DNA from: Comamonas sp. BIGb0152
GTDB taxonomy: Bacteria > Pseudomonadota > Gammaproteobacteria > Burkholderiales > Burkholderiaceae_C
Length of the DNA stretch: 64,000 nt
Direction: 5' to 3'
NCBI RefSeq assembly: GCF_024809975.1
Contig: NZ_JANUDY010000007.1
Coordinates: forward strand, 1-64,000
Below, piece by piece: positions 7,827 through 16,364 of this stretch (positions are counted from its first letter, which is position 1; the number at the start of each line of letters is the position of its first letter). A program made the position numbers and the translations under genes. Below the pieces are notes generated by a model, which did not search any database, was not told the DNA's origin, and saw nothing but the letters and a program-made list of their open reading frames with translations.

Positions 7827-8765
7827 ATGCGTACACGCGCCTTTATGCAGGTGGATGTGTTTTCCGAAACCGCCTACCGCGGCAACCCGCTGGCCGTGGT
7901 GCTCGATGGCGAAGGCCTGGGCGACGAGGCCATGCAGGCCTTTGCCCGCTGGACCAACCTGTCCGAAACCACCTTTTTGCTGCCCCCCACGCCCGAGGGG
8001 CGTGCCCAGGGTGCGGATTACCGGGTGCGCATCTTCACCCCCGGTGGTGAGCTGCCCTTTGCTGGCCACCCTACCTTGGGCAGCTGCCACGCCTGGTTGG
8101 CCGCCGGCGGCCAGCCGCAGCAAGCCGGCCGCGTGGTGCAGGAATGCGCCAAAGGCCTGGTGCCCTTGCAGCAAGACGCGCGCAATGGCAGGCTGGCCTT
8201 TGCCGCACCCGCGCTGATCCGCAGCGCTATTGCGGATGCCGAGCTGGCCCCGGTGCTGCAGGCCGCTGGCCTGCAGGCCAGCCAGGTGCTGGCCTGCCAA
8301 AAGCTCAACAACGGCCCCGTGTTCTGGGCCTTGTTGCTGGACGACCCTGATACCGTCCTGGCGCTGCAGCCCGATCTGACGGCGCTGCATGGCATGGGCA
8401 TGGAATTGGCCGTGTCCGCGTTGTACCCGCAAGCGGGCAAGACGCTGATCGGCCGCGCCAGCCGCGAGGCCCGCGCTTTTGACAGCGCCTCGGGCCAGGC
8501 CAGCCGCCCACCGGAAGCCGATATCGAAGTGCGCGTCTGGTTCAACACCGGCGCCAGCCTCAGCGAAGACCCGATCACCGGCAGCCTCAATGCCAGCCTG
8601 GCCCAGTGGCTGCTGGCCGATGGGCATTTGCAAGCCCCCTATGTCGCCAGCCAGGGCATCAACCTGGACCGCAGCGGCACCGTCAATATCACCCAAGATA
8701 CCGCAGGCCAGGTTTGGGTGGGCGGCCATGTCTCAGCGGGCGTTCAGGGCGAGGTGCTGCTGTGA
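7827..8765 (+). CDS. PhzF-family isomerase, second of a tandem pair
   Basis: This 312-residue paralogue of the preceding gene begins MQVDVFSETAYRGNPLAVVLDG and keeps WTNLSETTFLLPP, FTPGGELPFAGHPTLGS and EDPITGSLNASLAQWL. Relative to the first copy it has a small insertion (about residues 215-240, around GRASREARAFDSASGQ) before the C-terminal half. A good ribosome-binding site (AAGAAAGGAAG, 7811-7821) fixes ATG 7827. Its stop overlaps the GTG start of the VOC gene (GTGA), so the two are translationally coupled. The catalytic Glu is retained, so both copies are probably active, possibly on different substrates. Confidence 0.88.
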   Translation: MRTRAFMQVDVFSETAYRGNPLAVVLDGEGLGDEAMQAFARWTNLSETTFLLPPTPEGRAQGADYRVRIFTPGGELPFAGHPTLGSCHAWLAAGGQPQQAGRVVQECAKGLVPLQQDARNGRLAFAAPALIRSAIADAELAPVLQAAGLQASQVLACQKLNNGPVFWALLLDDPDTVLALQPDLTALHGMGMELAVSALYPQAGKTLIGRASREARAFDSASGQASRPPEADIEVRVWFNTGASLSEDPITGSLNASLAQWLLADGHLQAPYVASQGINLDRSGTVNITQDTAGQVWVGGHVSAGVQGEVLL

Positions 8766-9454
8766 TCGGCGCCGGACTGGACCACCTGGTGGTCATGGCG
8801 ACCAGCCTCGAAGAAGGCGTGGCCTGGTGCGAAGCGACCTTGGGCATAACCCCGGATGCCGGCGGGCAGCATGGCTTTATGGGCACCCACAACCGCCTGC
8901 TGCGCATCAGCAGCCCGGCCTTTGCGGCCAGCTACCTGGAGATCATCGCGATCGATCCCCAAGGCCAGGCGCCCAGCAACCACCGCCGCTGGTTTGACAT
9001 GGACGACCCAGCCCTGCAGGCGCAGGTACGCAGCCAGGGGCCGCAGCTGACCCACTGGGTCGCGCGCGTCAGCGGCATCGCCCAGGCCACCGAGGCCTTG
9101 CACGTGCTGGGCCATGCCGCTGGCACACCCCAGGCCGCCAGCCGGCAAACGCCCCGGGGCCTGCTGGCCTGGCAGATTGGCCTGCGCCCCGATGGCCAGC
9201 GCCTGCTCCAAGGCCTGCTGCCCACCTTGATCGAATGGGGGGAGCAGCACCCCGCAGCCAGCCTGGCTGACAAGGGCATCGCCTTGCAGCAGCTGCAGTT
9301 GCTGCACCCCGATGCGCCAGCCCTGCAAAGCGCCTTGCAGGCGCTGGGCCTGGATGGCAACCCCGCCTTGCAGGTGATGCATGCCCCAAGCCCTGCGCTG
9401 GTGGCCCATTTACACACCCCGCAAGGCCCCGTGCAACTGCGCAGCACCGTCTGA
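8762..9454 (+). CDS. VOC-superfamily (glyoxalase-like) protein
   Basis: This protein of about 230 residues starts at GTG 8762, which overlaps the upstream stop by four bases. The N-terminal half (IGAGLDHLVVMATSLEEGVA and MGTHNRLLRIS) is a vicinal-oxygen-chelate fold of the glyoxalase-like type, with His near residue 7 and a Glu in the AASYLEIIAIDP strand as possible metal ligands. The second half is a degenerate repeat containing LPTLIEWG. Members include lyases, dioxygenases and isomerases. It is translationally coupled to the second PhzF, which argues for a joint pathway. Substrate unknown. Confidence 0.78.
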   Translation: MIGAGLDHLVVMATSLEEGVAWCEATLGITPDAGGQHGFMGTHNRLLRISSPAFAASYLEIIAIDPQGQAPSNHRRWFDMDDPALQAQVRSQGPQLTHWVARVSGIAQATEALHVLGHAAGTPQAASRQTPRGLLAWQIGLRPDGQRLLQGLLPTLIEWGEQHPAASLADKGIALQQLQLLHPDAPALQSALQALGLDGNPALQVMHAPSPALVAHLHTPQGPVQLRSTV

Positions 9455-9485
9455 CCAGCCCTTCATCGCCCAACCTTCCTATCCT

Positions 9486-10454
9486 ATGCAAGCCTTCTCC
9501 CTCCCCAACCTCGCCGAGATCGAGGCCGCCTCCCGCATCGTCTACCGTGAGTTCCAGGCCACGCCGCAGTACCGCTGGCAATTGCTGGGCGAGCGCCTGG
9601 GGGCTGAGTGCTGGCTCAAGCACGAGAACCACACGCCGGTGGGCGCCTTCAAGATTCGCGGAGGTCTGTCCTATTTCGCCCAGATGGCAGCGCGCGGCAC
9701 CCTGCCCGCGCGAGTGATCAGCGCCACGCGCGGCAACCACGGCCAGAGCATTGCCTGGGCCGCGCGCAGCCATGGCGTGCGCTGCACCATCGTCGTGCCC
9801 CACGGCAACTCGGTAGAGAAGAACATGGCCATGCGCTCACTGGGCGCAGAGTTGGTCGAGCACGGGGATGACTTCCAGGCCGCCCGCGAGCATGCGATGG
9901 CCTTGGCCGAGCAAAGCGGTGCCCATATGGTGCCCAGCTACCACCCCGATCTGGTCAGCGGTGTCAGCACCTACTGGTGGGAGTTCTTGCGTGCCGTGCC
10001 CCATATGCAGATCGCCTATGTGCCCATTGGCCTGGGCTCGGGGGCTTGCTCTGCCATCGCGGCCAAGCTGGCCTTGCAGCACCCGGTGCGCATCGTCGGC
10101 GTGATCAGCACCGGTGCCACCACCTACCGCGATTCCATCGCCGCCGGTGAAGTGGTCGAGGCCGCAGTGAGCACCGAGATTGCCGACGGCATGGCCGTGC
10201 GCCGTGCCGACCCGCTCGCCCTGCCGGTGCTGCGCCAGCATCTGGACCACCTGGTGGCCGTCAGCGACGACGAGGTGCGCCAAGCCATGCGCTACCTGTT
10301 TACCGATACCCACAATGTGGCCGAAGGCGCCGGTGCCGGCGCGCTGGCCGCCGCGCTGCAAGAGCGCGAGCTGATCGCAGGCCAGACCGTGGGCCTGGCG
10401 CTGACCGGTGGCAATGTGGATGCCTCTGTGTTTGGACAGGTGCTGCGGGACTGA
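9486..10454 (+). CDS. serine/threonine dehydratase family protein (PLP fold type II)
   Basis: This 322-residue catalytic-domain-only dehydratase has the PLP lysine in HTPVGAFKIRGG, the SATRGNHGQSIAWAA loop, the phosphate-binding GLGSGACSA loop and a C-terminal LALTGGNVD segment. There is no C-terminal ACT domain, so it resembles the catabolic (TdcB-like) or hydroxyaspartate-type enzymes rather than biosynthetic IlvA. Expected reactions are deamination of L-Thr or L-Ser to 2-oxobutyrate or pyruvate, or a related amino acid. The start was chosen at ATG 9486, 32 bp after the VOC stop. It is the last gene of the rightward block and converges on the creatininase-family gene. Confidence 0.86.
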   Translation: MQAFSLPNLAEIEAASRIVYREFQATPQYRWQLLGERLGAECWLKHENHTPVGAFKIRGGLSYFAQMAARGTLPARVISATRGNHGQSIAWAARSHGVRCTIVVPHGNSVEKNMAMRSLGAELVEHGDDFQAAREHAMALAEQSGAHMVPSYHPDLVSGVSTYWWEFLRAVPHMQIAYVPIGLGSGACSAIAAKLALQHPVRIVGVISTGATTYRDSIAAGEVVEAAVSTEIADGMAVRRADPLALPVLRQHLDHLVAVSDDEVRQAMRYLFTDTHNVAEGAGAGALAAALQERELIAGQTVGLALTGGNVDASVFGQVLRD

Positions 10455-10470
10455 GCTTGCCCAGGCCTGC

Positions 10471-11316
10471 TCAGCGAGGGGGAACCGTCCACGCCAGCTG
10501 GTGGATCTCCTGCAGCAACAAGGCCAGTTGCTGGGCCGCCGCCTCCACCACTGCGCGGCCTTTGTCTGCCGTGGCACCCGCGGCATTGCCAACGGCGCCG
10601 CAGGGGTTGTAGTCCTCCATCGCCCAGCCCATCTTGGCGCTTTTGCCATTGCCCACAATCGCAAAGCGCCCTGCACGGTCTTGCGATGTGGAATGGAAAC
10701 AGCCCGCCTGCGCCATGTCCACCTGCGCGGGCGAGAGGTGCAACATCATCGAGGTTTCCACCTCACCGCCATGGATGCCAAAGCGGTGCTCCTCGGCGCT
10801 GAACAGACCCGTCACCTCGGCCGGTAACGGCAGGCTGCCCCAGCTGCTGCTGTACACCAGCATGCCATGGGCCATGCGCAGCTCGCGCGCCACAATATCC
10901 ATCACCGCCACCTGCCCGCCATGGGTGTTGAACATCAGCAGCTTGCGGATACCGGCGCGCGCCACCGCCTGGCCCAATGCGGTCCAGAGATCGATGATGA
11001 GCTTGGGCGGCAGGCTCAGGGTGCCGGGAAAGTTCAGATGCTCGGTGCTCAGGCCAATGTTCTGCGCGGGCAGCACCAGCACCGGCACATGGGCGGGCAG
11101 AAGCGGCATGGCGGCCGCCACAATGCCTTGCAGCAAAGTAGCATCGACGGAGACTGGCAAATGCGGACCATGCTGCTCCACCGCACCCACCGGCAGCACC
11201 GCTACCGTGCTGGCCGCCAGGCCGCTGGTCTGCGCCTGGGCAAATTCGCGCGTGCTGATATCTGCCCAGAAACGGGAAGACCAGGTGGCGACAGCAGGGT
11301 TTTCAGAGGCAGGCAT
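10471..11316 (-). CDS. creatininase-family amidohydrolase
   Basis: This 281-residue protein has the metal-binding signature of the creatininase/MftE family: AVLPVGAVEQHGPHLPVSVDA near the N-terminus (Glu, His and Asp ligands), STEHLNFPGTLSL, FNTHGGQ and EEHRFGIHGGEVETSMML. Family reactions include creatinine hydrolysis, formamide hydrolysis and peptide trimming. ATG 11316 is preferred over 11322 because GGA lies at proper spacing only for the former. It is co-directional with and downstream of the AcoR-like regulator gene (84-bp gap), so the two may share a transcript. Nothing around it indicates creatine metabolism, so the substrate is open. Confidence 0.82.
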   Translation of the reverse strand: MPASENPAVATWSSRFWADISTREFAQAQTSGLAASTVAVLPVGAVEQHGPHLPVSVDATLLQGIVAAAMPLLPAHVPVLVLPAQNIGLSTEHLNFPGTLSLPPKLIIDLWTALGQAVARAGIRKLLMFNTHGGQVAVMDIVARELRMAHGMLVYSSSWGSLPLPAEVTGLFSAEEHRFGIHGGEVETSMMLHLSPAQVDMAQAGCFHSTSQDRAGRFAIVGNGKSAKMGWAMEDYNPCGAVGNAAGATADKGRAVVEAAAQQLALLLQEIHQLAWTVPPR

Positions 11317-11400
11317 GGGCATTCCAACAAACGGCCGGCACACCATGTGCCAGCGCAGCAGCTATCTTAGGCGATTGACCGGCGATGCGAGCCGCCCAGG

Positions 11401-13389
11401 TCAGGCGGCCTTCAACCGCCGGTACAAGGTCTGCCGGCTGATGCCCAGCAACTTGGCCGCCTGCGACACATTGCCCCGGCACTGCTGCAGCATCTGCGCG
11501 ATGGCGGTGTGGGAAAGGGTTTTCAGATCAGTTGCTGGCAGGCTGGCCTGCTGCGGATGCGCCGCCAAAGAAGCGACGGCCATCGGCGCGCCTTCGCGGT
11601 AGCGCAGCAGCTCCTGCGCCAGATCATCCGAGAGCTGAGACCAGCCAATGCAATCCTCACCGGGCAGCAGCAGCGCCGATGCGGTCTGCAGCGCGTTGGC
11701 GTATTCGCGCAGATTGCCGGGCCAGGGGTAGTGCGCCATCGCAAAGGCCAGATCGGGGTGCAGCCGCACCGACTGGCCGGGGTTGAACTGGTCCAGCAAA
11801 CGGCGCGTGATCGCCTCACGGTCGCTGCGCTCGCGCAAGGCAGGTAGCTGCAAGGCCAGGCCGTTGATGCGGTAGAACAGATCGGCCCGAAAGCGCCCCT
11901 GCGCCACGGCGTCGCGCAGCTGGTGGTGGGTGGCACAGACCAGCGCAAAGTCCAGCTGCTGGGCCTTGCCGCCGCCCAGCGGGGTGATGCTGCGCTCCTG
12001 CAGCACCCGCAGCAAACGGGTTTGCAGCGCCAGCGGCATATCGCCGATTTCATCGAGAAACAAGGTGCCGCCCTGGGCCTCGCGCAGGCGGCCCAACTGG
12101 CCATCGCGCCGGGCGCCGGTAAAGGCCCCGGATTCGTAGCCAAACAGCTCGGCCTCGATCAAATGCTCCGGAATGGCCGCGCAGTTGATCGCCACAAAAG
12201 GCGCTGCGTGGCGTGCGCTGCTGTTATGCAGCGCGCGCACAAACAGCTCCTTGCCCACACCGGATTCGCCCTGCACCAGCAAGGCAATGCCCTTGCCCCA
12301 GGTGCGCCGGCCGCGCTCGGCCGCAGCGCGCCAGCTGAGGTCGCCGGTATCCAGCTGGGCCAGTGCATCCGCTACCGGCAGCTGGGGCGCCGTAGCAGGC
12401 AGCGCCCGGCCCGCGCGCTCGCCTGGCAAGGCAGGCAGCGTATGTGCCATCTGTGCGGCTTGCGCAGCCTGGGGCAGCACCAGCCGTGCAAACACACTGC
12501 GCCCCGTGTGCAAAGCCGCCAGGTGCAGGCGCTCGGTTTGGGAGCGGCCGACAGCCAGCCAATCGCGCAGCGGCAGCGGACTGATGTCGTCCCAGTGCAG
12601 ATGGCCCCAGTCGGCAACCGCAATCTTGAGGCTGTGCATGGCGGCGCGGTTGCCACCCAGCAGCAGGCCATCGGGCGCCAGCGCCAAAATGCCTTCTGCG
12701 GCGGTACCCACCCCTTCAGCCTGGGTGTGGAAATGCATGCGCCAGTCGCGCTGGTGGCGCGCGAGCAGCCAGCGGTTCTCGATCATGCGGGCCGCCGTGG
12801 TGGCCAGCCCCAAGGTATGGGCCTGGGCCAGGCGCTGGTCGCCAGAGATATCGAGCACCCCGAGCAACTGGCCTTGGGCGCTGAAGATGGGCGACGCGGC
12901 GCAGTTCAAAAAACTGTTGGCCTCCAGAAAATGCTCGGAGCCCTCCACGCGCAGCGGCGTGGCTTCCACCAGCGCCGTGCCAATGGCATTGGTGCCGCGC
13001 GCTTCTTCGGTCCATATCGCGCCACTGCGCAGCGCCACGCGCTCGGCCTTGTTCAGAAAAGGGGCGTCACCCAGGGTGTGCAGCAAGGTGCTTTGGGCAT
13101 TGGCCAGGATGACCATGCTGTGGCTGTCCTGGATCTGCTCGAACACATAGTCCATCACCGGTCTGGCGATGGCCAGCAGGTCTTCGCTGCGGGTGAGCAC
13201 CTGGCGCATCTCGGATCCCGTCAGCGGATCGCCGCCGGACACGCGGCCGACCGGCTGCACCCCCGCGCGCAGGCTGCGCTGCCAGGAGCTGGCAATGCGT
13301 GCCTGCACCGCCCCCGGCGGGCATTCACCATGTGCCAACAAATGCACCCGTGCCTGGCGCAGCACCTGGGAGGTGATCTGGGGATCCAT
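11401..13389 (-). CDS. AcoR-like sigma-54-dependent transcriptional activator
   Basis: This is a 662-residue enhancer-binding protein. A GAF-type sensor domain spans about 70-205 (TEEARGTNAIGTALVEATPL and AASPIFSAQGQLLGVLDISGD, as in AcoR). The AAA+ domain has Walker A GESGVGKE (374-381), the sigma-54-contacting GAFTGA (421-426) and Walker B GGTLFLDEIGD (about 440-450). A Fis-type HTH is at the C-terminus (GNVSQAAKLLGISRQTLYRRL). AAGGAGACAACATG supports the start at 13389. It is divergent from the aldehyde dehydrogenase operon across a 295-bp region carrying a palindrome and a -24/-12-like promoter. It is expected to activate that operon in response to an aldehyde, alcohol or acetoin-like signal. 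Confidence 0.88.
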   Translation of the reverse strand: MDPQITSQVLRQARVHLLAHGECPPGAVQARIASSWQRSLRAGVQPVGRVSGGDPLTGSEMRQVLTRSEDLLAIARPVMDYVFEQIQDSHSMVILANAQSTLLHTLGDAPFLNKAERVALRSGAIWTEEARGTNAIGTALVEATPLRVEGSEHFLEANSFLNCAASPIFSAQGQLLGVLDISGDQRLAQAHTLGLATTAARMIENRWLLARHQRDWRMHFHTQAEGVGTAAEGILALAPDGLLLGGNRAAMHSLKIAVADWGHLHWDDISPLPLRDWLAVGRSQTERLHLAALHTGRSVFARLVLPQAAQAAQMAHTLPALPGERAGRALPATAPQLPVADALAQLDTGDLSWRAAAERGRRTWGKGIALLVQGESGVGKELFVRALHNSSARHAAPFVAINCAAIPEHLIEAELFGYESGAFTGARRDGQLGRLREAQGGTLFLDEIGDMPLALQTRLLRVLQERSITPLGGGKAQQLDFALVCATHHQLRDAVAQGRFRADLFYRINGLALQLPALRERSDREAITRRLLDQFNPGQSVRLHPDLAFAMAHYPWPGNLREYANALQTASALLLPGEDCIGWSQLSDDLAQELLRYREGAPMAVASLAAHPQQASLPATDLKTLSHTAIAQMLQQCRGNVSQAAKLLGISRQTLYRRLKAA

Positions 13390-13477
13390 GTTGTCTCCTT
13401 GCAAGCCTGTCTGCGCAGGCCCATGGGGACAGTATAGGAAAGCGGCCACGCGGGGTTGTTGCGAATAGCCATGCCGC

Positions 13478-13527
13478 TGTCCGACTGTTCCAGATTGGAA
13501 CACCTGCATTGTCCGACCCTGTTCCAG
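13478..13527. promoter_or_regulatory. enhancer (UAS) for the AcoR-like activator
   Basis: A perfect inverted repeat TGTTCC-N5-GGAACA occupies 13486-13502. The left half with its flank, TGTCCGAC then TGTTCCAG (13478-13493), recurs as a direct repeat TGTCCGACCC then TGTTCCAG (13510-13527), giving one full site and one half site. It lies about 95 bp upstream of the sigma-54-like promoter, the usual range for an enhancer-binding protein. The palindrome matches the TGT(N)CC...GG(N)ACA style of AcoR-class sites. Confidence 0.68.
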
Positions 13528-13587
13528 CCCCTCGCGAAGCGGTCACCCAGATTGTGCCAAATCAAGCACTTGGCGCGCTGCAAAGCA

Positions 13588-13602
13588 TGGCACGCATCTT
13601 GA
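13588..13602 (+). promoter_or_regulatory. sigma-54 (-24/-12)-like promoter of the aldehyde dehydrogenase operon
   Basis: TGGCACGCATCTTGA has the -24 TGGCAC and a -12 TTGA in place of TTGC, with the correct 10-bp spacing from GG to GA. It would start transcription near 13614, about 70 bp before the ATG. The deviation at the invariant -12 C lowers confidence. Confidence 0.5.
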
Positions 13603-13684
13603 TATGTCTTATGTGACTCGTGCCCCTACCGGCTTGCCAGCGGCACGAATCAGCTTGAGCCATCCATATCCAAGGAGACAAACC

Positions 13685-15205
<1,521 letters not shown>

Positions 15206-15233
15206 TAGAAAGGTGTGCCAGGGCGGTGTGCCT

Positions 15234-15261
15234 GGCCCAAACTGCAGCCGTAGTTTGGGCC
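15234..15261. repeat. perfect hairpin between aldehyde dehydrogenase and DUF779 genes
   Basis: GGCCCAAACT (15234-15243) pairs perfectly with AGTTTGGGCC (15252-15261) across an 8-base loop, flanked by near-complementary GGGCGGTGTG and CACACCCGCC arms that could extend it. There is no T-run. It could be a partial terminator or an RNA-stability element setting unequal expression of the two genes. Confidence 0.55.
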
Positions 15262-15345
15262 GGGGCCACGCACACCCGCCTTTGCAAACCCACCCACCGA
15301 GGCAGGCGCAGCCAACCCTGGCCAGCCATCTCAGGAGACAGCAAC

Positions 15346-15747
15346 ATGGTTGTGGAAAAAGTGGTGGCCACGCCGGCCGCGCAAGCGCTGATCGCGCTGC
15401 TCAAGGACAAACATGGCCCGGGCCTGATGTTTCACCAATCGGGCGGCTGCTGCGACAACAGCGCAGCCAACTGCTATTTGCTGGGCGAGCTGACCATTGG
15501 CCAGGGCGATGTCTACCTGGGCGATATTGGAGGCTGCCCGTTTTACATGAGCACCTCCCAGTACGCGTACTGGAAGCACACCCAGCTCATCATCGATGTG
15601 ATCGACACCCACGGCGGCGGCACTTTCTCGCTCGAAGGCCCTGAGGGCAAGGCCTTCCACACGCGCTCCCGCGTCTTCAGCGACGAGGAGTTGGCGGCAC
15701 TGCAGCAACAGGACGCACAAGGCATTGCAAACAATGCGCAGTCCTAG
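15346..15747 (+). CDS. DUF779 domain protein
   Basis: This 133-residue protein covers the DUF779 family from end to end. It has the cysteine cluster QSGGCCDNSAANC (about residues 25-40), then YLGDIGGCPFYMS and YWKHTQLIIDV. The family is widely found beside AcoD/ExaC-type aldehyde dehydrogenases. Its biochemical role is not established, and the conserved cysteines suggest metal or redox chemistry. AGGAGACAGCAAC supports ATG 15346. It is separated from the dehydrogenase gene by a 140-bp stretch containing a strong hairpin. Confidence 0.88.
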   Translation: MVVEKVVATPAAQALIALLKDKHGPGLMFHQSGGCCDNSAANCYLLGELTIGQGDVYLGDIGGCPFYMSTSQYAYWKHTQLIIDVIDTHGGGTFSLEGPEGKAFHTRSRVFSDEELAALQQQDAQGIANNAQS

Positions 15748-15917
15748 GTCATGGCAAGCGCTGCGTCTACTGCACAACAATGGTGCAAAAATAGAAATAT
15801 TCTTTTTTATTCAATAGGTTAATCAATAACCATGGGTACAGGCTGGTGAAATTGTTGCAATGCAGCATTCTTCAAAGCTTTCTACAATTTCCACTGTACT
15901 AACCCACTGTGGATGCC

Positions 15918-16361
15918 ATGACTGCCAAATACACTACCCATGCCAAGGTCCAGAATCTGGCCACCAAAAGCCTGGAGCTCAGCTTGGCTGCTCCCCAGGT
16001 AGTCGCCCAACGTGTCGGCCGCATGATGCTCGCCGGCAGCCAGCCTTCAGCCCGCGACCAGCAAGAGTTCTACCGCATGGGCAACGAGAAGGTCACCGCC
16101 TTTTACGAATCCTGGATGGGCATGTGGACCCAGGCCTGCACGGCCTACTGGCAAACCGCCGCCAGCCTGTGCACAACCTCTGGGCTGCTCACCCCCAGCA
16201 GCAGCAACCCGCTGGCTGCCTTTGGTGTGGGCAAGGCCACTTCGCGCATGGTCACGCAGCAGGTGCGGGCCGTCACAGATGTGCTCAACGCTGGCATCAC
16301 GCCCGTCCATGCCAAGGCAGTCAGCAATGCCAAGCGCCTGTCGCACACACCACGCTCCTGA
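15918..16361 (+). CDS. phasin-like polyhydroxyalkanoate granule-associated protein
   Basis: This 147-residue, Ala-rich, mostly helical protein has no signal peptide. The first 60 residues (KVQNLATKSLELSLAAPQVV) and the central amphipathic helix fit the PHA-granule phasin family found in comamonads, whose members coat storage granules. An in-frame GTG at 15909 is an alternative start. A TACAAT at 15883-15888 could be its -10, but no matching -35 was found. It stands between the DUF779 gene and a convergent Atm1-type exporter, with no pha biosynthesis genes nearby. Confidence 0.7.
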   Translation: MTAKYTTHAKVQNLATKSLELSLAAPQVVAQRVGRMMLAGSQPSARDQQEFYRMGNEKVTAFYESWMGMWTQACTAYWQTAASLCTTSGLLTPSSSNPLAAFGVGKATSRMVTQQVRAVTDVLNAGITPVHAKAVSNAKRLSHTPRS

Positions 16362-16364
16362 GCA

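Noticed and set aside
6911-8765. Phenazine biosynthesis cluster
   Set aside because: Only PhzF-fold genes are present; phzB, phzD, phzE and phzG homologues are absent.
13570-13586. Alternative sigma-54 site TTGGCGCG...GC
   Set aside because: The GG-to-GC spacing is 11 bp rather than 10; the site at 13588-13602 has correct spacing.
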